A stretch of DNA of 64,000 nt, from the NCBI RefSeq assembly GCF_036178145.1, contig NZ_CP108067.1, positions 4,836,001 to 4,900,000 on the forward strand. The letters run 5' to 3'. The notes beneath the pieces were generated by a model. It did no database searches and had not been told where the DNA came from. It saw only the letters and a program-made list of their open reading frames with translations. This stretch comes from Streptomyces sp. NBC_00273. GTDB lineage: Bacteria; Actinomycetota; Actinomycetes; Streptomycetales; Streptomycetaceae. Positions 23,903 through 33,280 of the stretch are shown here, piece by piece; the first letter of the stretch is position 1, and each line of letters begins with the position of its first letter. Both the position numbers and the translations under genes were made by a program.

Positions 23903-24499
23903 CTACCCCTGCGGCCGCTCCAGCGGGTTGGCCGCGATCCGGGTGGCCGCGCCGCCGGCCACGTACGCGGCCGCCGCGCAGTCGGGCTTGCGGGCGGCCT
24001 GGTCCTGGACCAGCGCGAGGAACGCGGCGCCGAAATCGCCCCGCGGGTACGCGGCGAGGAGGTCGGCCGTGAAGGCGGGATCGAACTCGGCGACGCGCAG
24101 GCCCGAGACGTCCGCGCTCGTCCCGACCTGCAGCAGGTGGCTCTCCGCGTCCTCGGCCGCGCTCACGTCGTCCCGCATGTGCAGGACGATGACCTCCTCG
24201 GCGCGCGCCCGGCGGGCCGCCGGCCAGCCCAGGCCCGCCGTCAGGACGCGCGCGACATGGCCGCCCGCCTCCTCGAAGGGCAGGGTGTGGCTGTCGAAGG
24301 GCGCGGTCAGGCCCAGATCGTGCACCAGGGCGCTGACGTAGAGGAGTTCCGCGTCGTACGCCAGCCCGTTCTGCTCCGCGTACCGGGCTCCGAAGGCGTA
24401 GGAACGGACCGAGTGGTTCAGGAGGGTCGTGTCCGCGTACTCCGAAGCGATCTCGAGAGCTGCGCGGGCCGATGCCGTGTCAAGCGTCCACGTCTTCAT
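23903..24499 (-). CDS. HD-domain protein (cyanamide-hydratase-like)
   Basis: A 198-residue HD-domain protein. The metal ligands are in NHSVRSYAFG (His, about 28-37) and ALVHDLGL (HD, about 57-64), followed by a later HM pair (VIVLHMRDD). NHSxRSYxFG is characteristic of cyanamide-hydratase-like and related HD hydrolases. It begins 6 nt after the amidohydrolase stop, so the pair form an operon. Together they suggest nucleobase or small C-N compound catabolism, an inference from context only. Confidence 0.85.
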   Translation of the reverse strand: MKTWTLDTASARAALEIASEYADTTLLNHSVRSYAFGARYAEQNGLAYDAELLYVSALVHDLGLTAPFDSHTLPFEEAGGHVARVLTAGLGWPAARRARAEEVIVLHMRDDVSAAEDAESHLLQVGTSADVSGLRVAEFDPAFTADLLAAYPRGDFGAAFLALVQDQAARKPDCAAAAYVAGGAATRIAANPLERPQG

Positions 24500-24505
24500 G
24501 GGGCG

Positions 24506-25807
24506 TCAGCGTAGGCGGCGGCTGAAATCGATCTCGGACGGGGGCTCCCCCGGCCAGTTCAGCCGGGTCGGGGCGGGCGGGGTTTCGGCGAGGACGGTGC
24601 CGCGCGAGACGACGTACCGCGGGCGGACCTGGCGACGGATCGCCTCCTCGGGCGACGGCGCCGGGAGGAGTACGAAGGAGGCGGGGGCGCCCGCGGTGAT
24701 GCCGTACTCGGTCTCCGCGAGGCCGAGCACCCGCGCCGCACGTTCCGTCACCATCGAGAAGGCCAGCGGGATCTCGTCGGCGCCGGTGAGCTGGGCGGCG
24801 TACAGCCCGACGAGGGCGGTCTGCAGCGGGTTGGCGGTGCCCAGCGCGTTCCAGGGGTCCATCACGTCGTCGTGGCCGAAGGCGACGTTGACCCCGGCCG
24901 CCAGCATCTCCTTGACCTGGGTGAGGCCGCGCCGCTTGGGATAGGCGTCGAAGCGGCCCTGGAGGCCCAGGTTGGCGAAGGGGTTGGAGACCAGGTTGAT
25001 GCCGGAGCGGGCGAGCAGGCGCTGGAGTTTGAAGCTGTACGCGCCGTTGTAGGAGCCCATGGCCGTCGTGTGCGAGGCCGTGGCGCGCCCGCGCAGCCCC
25101 GAGCGCAGGGCCAGCGTCGCCAGCACCTCCACGAAGCGGGACTGCTCGTCGTCGATCTCGTCGCAGTGCGCGTCCACCCGTAGGCCGTGCTCCTCGGCCA
25201 GCGCGAAGGCCGTGTGCAGCGAGGCGAGGCCGTCCTCGCGGGTGTCCTCGAAGTGCGGGATCGCGCCGACGACGTCCGCCCCGCGGGCGACGGCCTCGCG
25301 CATCAGCCCCTCGCCGCCCGGGAAGGAGACGATGCCCTCTTGCGGGAAGGCCACGATCTGCAGGGTCATGAAGTCCCGGACCCGGTCGCGCACCTCCAGC
25401 AGCGCCTCGAGCGCGGTGAGGTCCGGGTCGGTGACGTCGCAGTGGGTCCGCACGTGCAGCACCCCGTGGGCGGCCTGCCAGCGCAGCACCTCGGTGGCCC
25501 GCGCGACCACGTCCTTGCGGGTCAGGGTCCGCTTGCGCTCGCTCCAGCAGGCGATGCCCTCCCAGAGGGTGCCGGAGGCGTTGGGGCGGGGCTCGCCGAC
25601 GGTCAGCGCCGTGTCGAGGTGGATGTGCGGCTCGACGAAGGGAGGCGTGAGCAGGCCGCCGTGGGCCTCGATGAGGATGCCGGTGACCGGTGGTTCCTTC
25701 TGATCGTCGTACGGGATGACCCGCGCGATGCGGCCGTCCTCCGCGACCTCGACGTCGGACAGGCCGTGGGTGTGCAGCAGCCGGGCGCCCCGGACGATCA
25801 TCCGCAT
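24506..25807 (-). CDS. cytosine-deaminase-like amidohydrolase
   Basis: A 433-residue amidohydrolase (TIM-barrel) of the CodA group. The metal motifs are PPFVEPHIHLDTAL (HxH), VDAHCDEIDDE (His, Glu), ATASHTTAMG and FGHDDVMDPW (Asp). These are the zinc/iron-binding and catalytic positions of cytosine/isoguanine deaminases. Whether the substrate is cytosine, creatinine or another base cannot be decided. It is the first gene of an operon with the HD protein. It starts ATG 25807 with a TAGGCT hexamer 6 nt upstream. Confidence 0.88.
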   Translation of the reverse strand: MRMIVRGARLLHTHGLSDVEVAEDGRIARVIPYDDQKEPPVTGILIEAHGGLLTPPFVEPHIHLDTALTVGEPRPNASGTLWEGIACWSERKRTLTRKDVVARATEVLRWQAAHGVLHVRTHCDVTDPDLTALEALLEVRDRVRDFMTLQIVAFPQEGIVSFPGGEGLMREAVARGADVVGAIPHFEDTREDGLASLHTAFALAEEHGLRVDAHCDEIDDEQSRFVEVLATLALRSGLRGRATASHTTAMGSYNGAYSFKLQRLLARSGINLVSNPFANLGLQGRFDAYPKRRGLTQVKEMLAAGVNVAFGHDDVMDPWNALGTANPLQTALVGLYAAQLTGADEIPLAFSMVTERAARVLGLAETEYGITAGAPASFVLLPAPSPEEAIRRQVRPRYVVSRGTVLAETPPAPTRLNWPGEPPSEIDFSRRLR

Positions 25808-25813
25808 GACGCC

Positions 25814-25819
25814 AGCCTA
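25814..25819 (-). promoter_or_regulatory. predicted -10 (TAGGCT) of the deaminase-HD operon
   Basis: TAGGCT on the minus strand is followed by GGCGTC and the ATG at 25807. It is the same hexamer as in the ArsA-like and pbp promoters. Confidence 0.45.
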
Positions 25820-25843
25820 GACAGACCCTTCGCCGGAGCGGGC

Positions 25844-26011
25844 CTAGCCGCGCTTGGCCTGGGCCTTCTGCTGCATGCCGCGCGTCTTCGCGGCGGTGCT
25901 GTGGACGTCCCGGACCGCAGCCTTGGCACGGGCCTCGGCAGCCGTGTTCTTGGCCAGCGCGCGCTCGGAGTCCTGGTGGCTGTGGTGGCCGGTGCGGGCC
26001 TTCTTGGCCAT
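25844..26011 (-). CDS. small basic hypothetical protein
   Basis: A 55-residue, strongly basic, Ala/Lys/Arg/His-rich protein (MAKKARTGHHSHQDSERALAKNTAAEARAKAAVRD...). Its composition suggests nucleic-acid binding or disorder. A strong AGGAGGAAC lies 6 nt before the ATG at 26011, which is the main evidence that it is translated. No named family. It lies between the deaminase gene and the divergent S9 peptidase. Confidence 0.75.
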   Translation of the reverse strand: MAKKARTGHHSHQDSERALAKNTAAEARAKAAVRDVHSTAAKTRGMQQKAQAKRG

Positions 26012-26122
26012 GATCGTTCCTCCTCGGACGGAACGGCCGACGCGTTCCACTGTGCGCCCGTTCCGAGCGGTCGGCATCCCGGGGAGTGCTGCGGCCGGAG
26101 CGCTGCGGCCACAATGGGGCGC

Positions 26123-27928
26123 ATGACCAGCGACAGTGAGATGACCCCCGACATGCCCGACTGGGAGAAGCGGTTCCGGGCACCGCGCGTCGGGCTCCCC
26201 GACTGGGCCGAGGACGCCCCGGACCGTTCGCTCTTCGTCTCCAATGCGACCGGAACCTACGAGATCTACGCGTGGGACCGCGCCACCGGCGAGCAGCGGC
26301 AGGCCACCAGCCGCCCCAACGGCACCACCGACGGAACCCTCTCCCCCGACGGCGAGTGGATCTGGTGGTTCTCCGACACCGACGGCGACGAGTTCGGCAC
26401 GTGGGTGCGCCAGCCCTTCGCGGGCGGCTCCGACGAACCGGCCACCCCTGGCCTTGCGCCCTCGTACCCCGCCGGGCTGGCCATCGGGCGGGACGGGACG
26501 GCCGTCGTGGGGCGCTCCACCGACGAGGACGGCTCGACCGTCCACGTGGTCCGGCCGGACGGCTCCGCGCCCACCGTGATCTACCGGCACCGGGAGTCGG
26601 CCGGCGTCGGCGACCTGTCCCGCGACGGAACGCTGGTGGCCGTCGAGCACACCGAGCACGGCGACGCCATGCACTCCGCCCTGCGCGTCCTGACCTTGGA
26701 CGGGACCACCGTCGCCGAGCTGGACGACTCCCGGGGCGGGTCCGAGGAGCTGGGCCTGGAGGTCCTCGGTTTCGCGCCGGTCCTGGGCGACACCCGGCTG
26801 CTCGTCGGCCACCAGCGGCGCGGCCGCTGGGAGCCGATGGTCTGGGACGTGGCCACCGGCGCCGAGCAGGAGCTCGCGATCGACCTGCCGGGCGACGTCA
26901 GCGCCGAGTGGTACCCGGACGGATCCGCGCTGCTGGTCGCGCACAGCTTCGAGGCCCGCAGCGAACTGTGGCGCTACGACCTGGCCGCACGGGAGCTCGT
27001 ACGCGTGGACACGCCCGCGGGGTCGGTGTCGGGGGCCACCGCGCGACCCGACGGGACGGTGGAGTACCTGTGGTCCTCGGCCGCCGAGCCCTCGGCGGTA
27101 CGGTCCACCGCGGGCGGCATCGTCCTGGACCCGCCCGGTTTCCGGGCTCCCGGCTCGGTACCGGTCGAGGACGTGTGGGTGGAGGGCCCGGGCGGGCGGA
27201 TCCACGCGCTCGCGCAGCGGCCGGCGGGTCACGGCGAGGGCCCCTTCCCGACGGTCTTCGAGATCCACGGCGGGCCGACCTGGCACGACAGCGACTCCTT
27301 CGCGTCCGCCCCGGCGGCCTGGCTGGACCACGGCTTCGCCGTGGTGCGGGTCAACTACCGCGGCTCGACGGGGTACGGCCGCGAGTGGACCGACGCCCTC
27401 AAGCACCGGGTCGGGCTGATCGAGCTGGAGGACATCGCGGCGGTGCGGGAGTGGGCGGTCTCCTCCGGCCTCGCGGACCCGGCCCGCATGGTGCTGTCGG
27501 GCGGTTCCTGGGGCGGGTACCTGACGCTGCTGGGCCTGGGCACGCAGCCCGAAGCCTGGGCCGTGGGCCTGGCCGCCGTACCGGTCGCGGACTACGTGAC
27601 GGCGTACCACGACGAGATGGAGGCGCTGAAGGCGCTGGACCGCACGCTCTTCGGCGGTACGCCGGAGGAGGTCCCGGACCGCTTCGAGGCGTCCTCGCCG
27701 CTGACGTACGTGGACGCCGTGAAGGCGCCGGTCCACATCGCGGCCGGCGTGAACGACCCGCGCTGCCCGATCCGCCAGATCGACAACTACGTGGACCGGC
27801 TGGCCGCGCGCGGCGCCGTGCACGAGGTGTACCGGTACGACGCCGGTCACGGTTCGCTGGTGGTGGAGGAGCGGATCAAGCAGGTCCGGATGGAGCTGGA
27901 GTTCGCGCTGAAGCACCTGCCGCACTGA
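26123..27928 (+). CDS. S9 (prolyl-oligopeptidase-family) peptidase
   Basis: A 601-residue serine peptidase. A TolB-like beta-propeller (about 30-320, with repeats such as GTLSPDGEWIWWFSDTDGD) is followed by an alpha/beta-hydrolase domain with S462 (GGSWGGY), D545 (GVNDPRC) and H576 (DAGHGS). It probably cleaves short peptides or acyl-amino acids in the cytoplasm; no signal peptide is present. Start ATG 26123 is preferred because CACAAT lies 7 nt upstream. An in-frame ATG at 26114 is the alternative. Confidence 0.93.
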   Translation: MTSDSEMTPDMPDWEKRFRAPRVGLPDWAEDAPDRSLFVSNATGTYEIYAWDRATGEQRQATSRPNGTTDGTLSPDGEWIWWFSDTDGDEFGTWVRQPFAGGSDEPATPGLAPSYPAGLAIGRDGTAVVGRSTDEDGSTVHVVRPDGSAPTVIYRHRESAGVGDLSRDGTLVAVEHTEHGDAMHSALRVLTLDGTTVAELDDSRGGSEELGLEVLGFAPVLGDTRLLVGHQRRGRWEPMVWDVATGAEQELAIDLPGDVSAEWYPDGSALLVAHSFEARSELWRYDLAARELVRVDTPAGSVSGATARPDGTVEYLWSSAAEPSAVRSTAGGIVLDPPGFRAPGSVPVEDVWVEGPGGRIHALAQRPAGHGEGPFPTVFEIHGGPTWHDSDSFASAPAAWLDHGFAVVRVNYRGSTGYGREWTDALKHRVGLIELEDIAAVREWAVSSGLADPARMVLSGGSWGGYLTLLGLGTQPEAWAVGLAAVPVADYVTAYHDEMEALKALDRTLFGGTPEEVPDRFEASSPLTYVDAVKAPVHIAAGVNDPRCPIRQIDNYVDRLAARGAVHEVYRYDAGHGSLVVEERIKQVRMELEFALKHLPH

Positions 27929-27959
27929 CCCTGCGGGAGGGCCACCGGTGCACCCCCCG

Positions 27960-27965
27960 TACGGT
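27960..27965 (+). promoter_or_regulatory. predicted -10 (TACGGT) of the SURF1 gene
   Basis: TACGGT is 6 nt from the GTG at 27972 and helps choose this start over an upstream GTG at 27948, which would lie before the hexamer. Confidence 0.45.
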
Positions 27966-27971
27966 GGTGGG

Positions 27972-28736
27972 GTGCACCGGTTTCTCCTGACCCCGCGCTG
28001 GTGGGGGATCAACGTCTTCGTCGCGCTCGCCGTTCCCTTCTGCCTGTTCATGGGGTCCTGGCAGCTCGGCCGGTTCGAGGACCGCGTCGACAGCCACAAG
28101 GAAGCGAGCACGGAGCGGCCGGCCGACCAGGTGGCCGCGCCCCTGGACTCGCTCCTTCCGGTCGACAAGACGACCTCCGGACGGCTGGCCTCCACGGCCG
28201 GGGAGTACGGCGACCAGCTGCTGGTGCCCGAGCGACGGCTGGACGGCCGGTCCGGGTTCTACGTGCTGACGCTGCTGAAGACCGACTCCGGCAAGACCGT
28301 CCCGGTGGTCCGGGGTTGGCTGCCGGGGGTGGCGGATCCCGCGAGGGCGCCGGTCCCGCCGACCGGCCGGGTCGAGGTCAGCGGGGCCCTGCAGGCCTCG
28401 GAGAACGCCGGTACGAAGGGGGTCCACTCCCAGGGCGGGCTGCCGGCCGGGCAGCTCGGGGTGATCAGCGCGGCCTCGCTGGTCAACATCGTCCCGTACG
28501 ACCTGTACGACGCCTGGCTGACCGTGCAGACCCCGTCGGAGGGGATGGTTCCGGTGCCCGCGCAGGCGCCGACCAACACCGGGCTCGACCTGAAGGCGTT
28601 CCAGAACCTCGGCTACACCGGCGAGTGGTTCGTCTTCGTCGCCTTCGTGCTCTTCATGTGGTTCCGGCTCTACCGTCGCGAGGTGGAGACCATCCGCGAC
28701 GCCGAGGCGGGCCTGCTGGAGCCCGCCGCGCGCTAG
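27972..28736 (+). CDS. SURF1-family cytochrome oxidase biogenesis protein
   Basis: A 254-residue membrane protein with the SURF1 layout: an N-terminal helix after the diagnostic HRFLLTPRWW (about 12-32), a large extracytoplasmic loop with SGRLASTAGEYG and VVRGWLPG, and a C-terminal helix (WFVFVAFVLFMWFRLYRREVE). SURF1 helps insert haem into or assemble the aa3 cytochrome oxidase. The C-terminal RR-rich segment is cytoplasmic. GTG start at 27972; the extra eight codons to 27948 are not supported. Confidence 0.9.
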   Translation: MHRFLLTPRWWGINVFVALAVPFCLFMGSWQLGRFEDRVDSHKEASTERPADQVAAPLDSLLPVDKTTSGRLASTAGEYGDQLLVPERRLDGRSGFYVLTLLKTDSGKTVPVVRGWLPGVADPARAPVPPTGRVEVSGALQASENAGTKGVHSQGGLPAGQLGVISAASLVNIVPYDLYDAWLTVQTPSEGMVPVPAQAPTNTGLDLKAFQNLGYTGEWFVFVAFVLFMWFRLYRREVETIRDAEAGLLEPAAR

Positions 28737-28788
28737 CCCTGCCGCCCGGAACGCCGACACCGCCTCTGGGCCCGCCCGGGGACGGTGG

Positions 28789-29874
28789 CTAGGACAGCGG
28801 GATCGCGCCCGTCCGGTAGACCGTACCGCCGCAGGCCTCGGGGATCGTCGTCCGCGTGGTCGTGGCCCCCGACTGCGGGGTGTGCGAGACGGCCACGCCG
28901 GACGGGGCCGGGGACGCGCCCGCCTGTGGTTCGACGACCGGTCCGCTCCCCGTGCCGCCCGTGGCGCCCGCCGGCTCGGTCTGCGGGGGCTTCCCGCCCG
29001 TGCCCGTGTTCGCCGGGGCGCAGGTCTGTCCCGACGGCACCCACGCGAAGCGGACCTCGTACGCCGTGTTCGGAGGGAGCACCAGCGCCGGAGCCGCCGC
29101 CGCCGGGTCGGGCAGCAGCCCGCTCGCCGGATCCCCCGCCGTGTGGCCGACCACGGCGACCCCGGGACCCGAGCCGGCCCCGGTACCGGGCGCCGCGGCC
29201 GCGGTCAGGGTGTCCTGGCCGTTGACGGCGCAGCCCTGCGCCGAGACGTTGGTGACCCGGAAGCTGCCGTACACCCTGCCGTCGGTCTCCGGGGCCCGGG
29301 CAGAGCCCACCACCCCGAGCTGGTCCGCGCCGCACCCGGGCACTCCTGGCGCCGCCACCGGCGGCAGCGGGCCCGAGCCCGCCGCCGAGCCGCCGGAACC
29401 GGCCGGTCCGGCGGAGGTCCCGGCGCCCGACGGGCCTGCCGTCAGACCGCTCGCCGAGGGGCCCGCCGTGGCGTTCGGCTGCCCGGTGACCCCGCCCACG
29501 GACGGGACCTCGCCGAAGGAGTCGGTCGCCTTCGGCAGGGACCCGAAGCCGTTCTGGTGGGGGTCGGAAACCGGCGAGTCCCGCTTCTCGCCCGTGGCCT
29601 CACCGTGCCCGGCCATCGCGGGGTGGTCCGTGGCCGGGCCCTCGGCAGCGGACAGGTGCAGTGCGGTCGGGATCGCCGTCCCTACGAGCAGCACGGCCGC
29701 GGCGGCGCCGACGAGGGCGGCCCGGCGGTTGCGGGTCCGGCGCGCGGGGACGGCGTCGCGCAGTCGATCCAGCGCGTCGGCGGAGGGCTGCAGGCCCTCG
29801 ACGGCGCCGCGCAGGAGGATGCGTAGCTCTTCTTCCCCGCTCGCCCCGCCCGGCGGTGTGTGGTCGTCCATCAT
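28789..29874 (-). CDS. sigma-factor-linked membrane protein with Gly/Ala/Pro-rich periplasmic region
   Basis: A 361-residue protein. A cytoplasmic N-terminal segment (EEELRILLRGAVEGLQPSADALDRLRDAVPARR) precedes one transmembrane helix (about 53-74), then a long Gly/Ser/Pro-rich external linker and a DUF4232-like beta domain (SFRVTNVSAQGCAVNGQD, TAYEVRFAWVPSG). Four or more Cys residues occur in the external domain. It overlaps the upstream sigma gene by 4 bp. This suggests a signal-receiving or anti-sigma partner, but the zinc anti-sigma HxxxCxxC motif is absent. Confidence 0.8.
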   Translation of the reverse strand: MMDDHTPPGGASGEEELRILLRGAVEGLQPSADALDRLRDAVPARRTRNRRAALVGAAAAVLLVGTAIPTALHLSAAEGPATDHPAMAGHGEATGEKRDSPVSDPHQNGFGSLPKATDSFGEVPSVGGVTGQPNATAGPSASGLTAGPSGAGTSAGPAGSGGSAAGSGPLPPVAAPGVPGCGADQLGVVGSARAPETDGRVYGSFRVTNVSAQGCAVNGQDTLTAAAAPGTGAGSGPGVAVVGHTAGDPASGLLPDPAAAAPALVLPPNTAYEVRFAWVPSGQTCAPANTGTGGKPPQTEPAGATGGTGSGPVVEPQAGASPAPSGVAVSHTPQSGATTTRTTIPEACGGTVYRTGAIPLS

Positions 29875-30635
29875 GACTGCGCAGCCTCCATCGCCACCCG
29901 CAGCGCGGCAATGCCCCGCGATCCGTACGCCTTCACCGAGCCGAGCGATATTCCGAGCGTCTCGGCGACCTGGGCCTCCGTCATGTCGGCGAAGTAGCGC
30001 AGCACCAGCACCTCGCGCTGGCGGCGCTGCAGTCCACGCATCGCCTTGATCAGATCGTCCCGCTCCAGCTGGTCGTACGCGCCCTCTTCGGCGCTGGCCA
30101 TGTCCGGCATCGGCTTCGAGAGCAGCTTGAGGCCGAGGATGCGGCGGCGCAGGGCGGACCGCGAGAGGTTCACGACGGTCTGGCGCAGGTACGCCAGGGT
30201 CTTCTCCCGGTCGCGGACCCGGTTCCGGGCGGAGTGCACCCGGATGAAGGCCTCCTGGACCACGTCCTCGCAGGAGGCGGTGTCGTCGAGGAGCAGTGCG
30301 GCCAGGCCCAGGAGCGAGCGGTAGTGCGCCTGGTAGGTCGCGGTGAGGTGGTCGACGGTGGTTCCGGCCACCACCTCGGGCGTCTCGGCCGCCTCGGCCG
30401 CCTCGCTCTTGCTGCTCCCGTCCGTCTCAGCGCCGTCGCGCGGCGCGGGCACGAGACCGCCCCGGATCGGTACGGCGGTCCGTGCGGGTGCGGCCGACGG
30501 TCCCGCTGAGGGCCCCGCCGGCGGGACGGGCACGATCACGGGAAGACCGCCCCCGGGTGTGCGGAGACGCCGGCGCGACGGGATGATCCCGATCTGCGCC
30601 GGCCGGACGGCCTGGTCGAGCAGTGTGTCTGCCAC
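29871..30635 (-). CDS. SigE-family (ECF) RNA polymerase sigma factor
   Basis: A 254-residue ECF sigma factor. Region 2 (YQAHYRSLLGLAALLLDDTASCEDVVQEAFIRVH, about 103-137) and region 4 (LQRRQREVLVLRYFADMTEAQVAETLGISLGSVKAYGSRGI, about 204-244) are intact. The roughly 90-residue N-terminal extension, Pro/Ala-rich and unlike ECF sigmas in general, is unusual. It is GTG-initiated and coupled to the DUF4232-like membrane gene by a 4-bp overlap. Position next to asd/ask is conserved in streptomycetes as I recall; its signal is unknown. Confidence 0.9.
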   Translation of the reverse strand: MADTLLDQAVRPAQIGIIPSRRRLRTPGGGLPVIVPVPPAGPSAGPSAAPARTAVPIRGGLVPAPRDGAETDGSSKSEAAEAAETPEVVAGTTVDHLTATYQAHYRSLLGLAALLLDDTASCEDVVQEAFIRVHSARNRVRDREKTLAYLRQTVVNLSRSALRRRILGLKLLSKPMPDMASAEEGAYDQLERDDLIKAMRGLQRRQREVLVLRYFADMTEAQVAETLGISLGSVKAYGSRGIAALRVAMEAAQS

Positions 30636-30806
30636 GCCGGTTGGACACGCGTCCCCCCATCAGGGTTGTACGCGCGAGGCGGCCTCACCAGCAAAATCCT
30701 TATTGCCCTCATGCGTACCCGCTCTTCCCGATTGCCCCGTCTTTATCGAGACGGCAGTCGGGCCATCACCTTGATCAAGGGATCAGCACCGATCCTACAA
30801 AGCGAA

Positions 30807-31880
30807 TTACGCAAATTCACCTGCGATCAGTTCCGCAATCTGTGTGGCATTCAGCGCTGCGCCCTTGCGGAGATTGTCGGCGCACACGAAGAACTCCAGG
30901 GCGTGACGGTCGTCGAGCGAGGCCCGCACCCGCCCCACCCAGGCGGGATCCGTCCCGGCGGCGTCCACGGGAGTGGGGAACTCCCCGGCCGCCGGGTCGT
31001 CCACGAGCACCACGCCGGGGGCGGCCTCGAGGATCTCCCGGGCGTGCGCGGCCTCCACCTCGCGCTCGAACCGGGCCCGCACGGTCAGCGAATGCCCGGT
31101 CAGTACGGGCACCTGAACGCAGGTCACCGACACCGGGAGCTGCTCCAACTGCAGGATCCGGCGCGTCTCCCCGCGTACCGCCAGCTCGTGCGAGGACCAG
31201 CCGTCCGCGCGCAACTCGCCGGACCAGGGCACGACATTGAGGGCGAGCGGGGCCGCGAAGGGGCCGGTGTCCTCGCCCACGGCGCGGCGCACGTCTCCGG
31301 GCTGCTCGCCCAGGGAGGTCCCGGCGACCAGCGACTGCTGGCGGCGCAGCGCCTCGGCTCCGGCCCGGCCGGCGGCGCTCGCGGCCTGGTACGAGGAGAC
31401 GACCAGATCGCAGAGGGAGTACTCGGAGTGCAGCGCGCCCAGGACCGTGACCATGGTGGCGGTCACGCAGTCCGGGCCGGCGACGATCCCGCGCGGCCGG
31501 ATCCGTACGGCGTGCCCGTTGACCTCGGGCACCACCAACGGGACCTCGGGGTCCTCCCGGAAGGCGGCGGACAGGTCGATGACGACCGAGCCGCGCGTGG
31601 TGACCACGGGGGCCCACCGGGCCGAGACGTCGGCCGGGGTGAGGAAGAGGGCGATGTCGCCCGGTCCGAGGCCGTCGAAGGCGTCCTCGGTGAGGGCGAT
31701 CACCTCGGTCTCCTCCGCGCGGACGGCCAGCATGCGGCCGGCCGAGCGCGCGGAGGCGATCAGGCGGATCTCGCCCCAGACGTCGGCCCGCAGGGACAGC
31801 ATCTGGAGCAGGACCGAACCGACTGCTCCGGTCGCCCCGACCACGGCGAGTGCCGGGCCGGAGGACCGGGTGCGGGTCAT
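30807..31880 (-). CDS. asd: aspartate-semialdehyde dehydrogenase-like protein
   Basis: A 357-residue homolog of aspartate-semialdehyde dehydrogenase, the second step of the aspartate pathway to Lys, Met, Thr and diaminopimelate. It has the NADP-binding Rossmann [15 protein letters not shown], the acyl-binding [11 protein letters not shown] with active-site Cys C138, and the VLTGHSLTV His segment. The usual active-site motif is NPNCTT; here it is GPDCVT, a replacement of the conserved Asn by Asp. It overlaps ask by 4 bp. Activity should be checked because another Asd paralog exists in S. coelicolor, as I recall. Confidence 0.85.
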   Translation of the reverse strand: MTRTRSSGPALAVVGATGAVGSVLLQMLSLRADVWGEIRLIASARSAGRMLAVRAEETEVIALTEDAFDGLGPGDIALFLTPADVSARWAPVVTTRGSVVIDLSAAFREDPEVPLVVPEVNGHAVRIRPRGIVAGPDCVTATMVTVLGALHSEYSLCDLVVSSYQAASAAGRAGAEALRRQQSLVAGTSLGEQPGDVRRAVGEDTGPFAAPLALNVVPWSGELRADGWSSHELAVRGETRRILQLEQLPVSVTCVQVPVLTGHSLTVRARFEREVEAAHAREILEAAPGVVLVDDPAAGEFPTPVDAAGTDPAWVGRVRASLDDRHALEFFVCADNLRKGAALNATQIAELIAGEFA

Positions 31881-33151
31881 CGTCCGGTGCCTCCGTAGAC
31901 GACGGCTTCGGCACTGTCGGAGTCGAGGCCGAAGGCCGTGTGCACGGCGCGGACGGCCTCGTTGACGTCGTCCTGGCGGGTGACGACGGAGATGCGGATC
32001 TCGGAGGTGGAGATCAGCTCGATGTTCACGCCCGCGTCGGACAGCGCCTGGAAGAAGGAGGCGGTGACGCCCGGGTTCGTCTTCATGCCGGCGCCGACCA
32101 GGGAGATCTTGCCGATCTGGTCGTCGTAGCGCAGGGAGTCGAAGCCGATCGCGCCCTTCGCCTTCTCCAGCGCCTCGATGGCCTTGTGGCCCTCGGTCTT
32201 GGGGAGCGTGAAGGAGATGTCCGTGAGGCCCGTGGAGGCCGCCGAGACGTTCTGCACGATCATGTCGATGTTGATCTCGGCGTCCGCGATGGCGCGGAAG
32301 ATCGCCGCGGCCTCGCCCGGCTTGTCCGGGACACCGACGACCGTGATCTTGGCTTCGGAGACGTCGTGCGCGACTCCGGAGATGATGGCGTGCTCCACCT
32401 GCGCGTCCCCTTGCGGATTCTCGTTGCTGACCCAGGTGCCCGGCAGTCCGGAGAAGGACGAGCGGACGTGGATCGGGATGTTGTAGCGGCGCGCGTACTC
32501 GACGCAGCGGTGCAGCAGCACCTTGGAACCGGAGGCCGCGAGCTCCAGCATGTCCTCGGAGGAGATCCAGTCGATCTTCTTGGCCTTCTTCACGACGCGG
32601 GGGTCCGCGGTGAAGACGCCGTCGACGTCGGTGTAGATCTCGCACACCTCGGCGTCCAGCGCCGCGGCGAGCGCGACGGCGGTGGTGTCCGAGCCGCCCC
32701 GGCCGAGGGTGGTGATGTCCTTGGAGTCCGCGGACACGCCCTGGAAGCCCGCGACGATGGCGATGTTGCCCTCGTCCAGCGCGGTGCGGATCCGGCCCGG
32801 CGTGACATCGATGATGCGCGCTTTGTTGTGGACCGAGTCGGTGATCACGCCTGCCTGGCTACCGGTGAACGACTGGGCCTCGTGGCCCAGGTTTTTGATC
32901 GCCATGGCCAGCAGGGCCATGGAGATCCGCTCCCCGGCGGTCAGCAGCATGTCGAATTCGCGCCCGGCAGGCATCGGCGATACCTGCTCGGCGAGATCGA
33001 TCAGCTCGTCCGTCGTGTCGCCCATCGCGGAAACCACGACGACCACCTGGTGGCCGTTCTTCTTGGCATCCACGATCCGCTTGGCGACGCGCTTGATGCC
33101 TTCGGCATCCGCTACGGAGGAGCCTCCGTACTTCTGCACGACAAGGCCCAC
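31877..33151 (-). CDS. ask: aspartate kinase
   Basis: A 424-residue aspartokinase. The N-terminal kinase domain begins [20 protein letters not shown] and contains [22 protein letters not shown] and the conserved [13 protein letters not shown]. Two C-terminal ACT domains (about 270-330 and 345-415, e.g. [16 protein letters not shown]) bind Lys/Thr for feedback inhibition. In actinobacteria an internal start typically yields a separate ACT-only beta subunit. The GTG at 33151 is preceded by GAGGAG and marks residue 1. It is the first gene of ask-asd (4-bp overlap). Confidence 0.95.
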   Translation of the reverse strand: MGLVVQKYGGSSVADAEGIKRVAKRIVDAKKNGHQVVVVVSAMGDTTDELIDLAEQVSPMPAGREFDMLLTAGERISMALLAMAIKNLGHEAQSFTGSQAGVITDSVHNKARIIDVTPGRIRTALDEGNIAIVAGFQGVSADSKDITTLGRGGSDTTAVALAAALDAEVCEIYTDVDGVFTADPRVVKKAKKIDWISSEDMLELAASGSKVLLHRCVEYARRYNIPIHVRSSFSGLPGTWVSNENPQGDAQVEHAIISGVAHDVSEAKITVVGVPDKPGEAAAIFRAIADAEINIDMIVQNVSAASTGLTDISFTLPKTEGHKAIEALEKAKGAIGFDSLRYDDQIGKISLVGAGMKTNPGVTASFFQALSDAGVNIELISTSEIRISVVTRQDDVNEAVRAVHTAFGLDSDSAEAVVYGGTGR

Positions 33152-33280
33152 GTGCGCTCCTCGCTCAGTCCGTCTCATTGCTGGTGCAGTGTAACGAGCG
33201 ACCGGGATCCGACCGCCTCGTACCACATCATGAGACGAGAAGATCAGAGAATGAGTTCCCGGTCCGGCCGCCGCGTTCGC

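Noticed and set aside
25187..26122. 5' extension of the S9 peptidase frame across the small basic gene
   Set aside because: The long frame overlaps the deaminase and the small basic gene. The ATG at 26123 with the upstream CACAAT element is the credible start.
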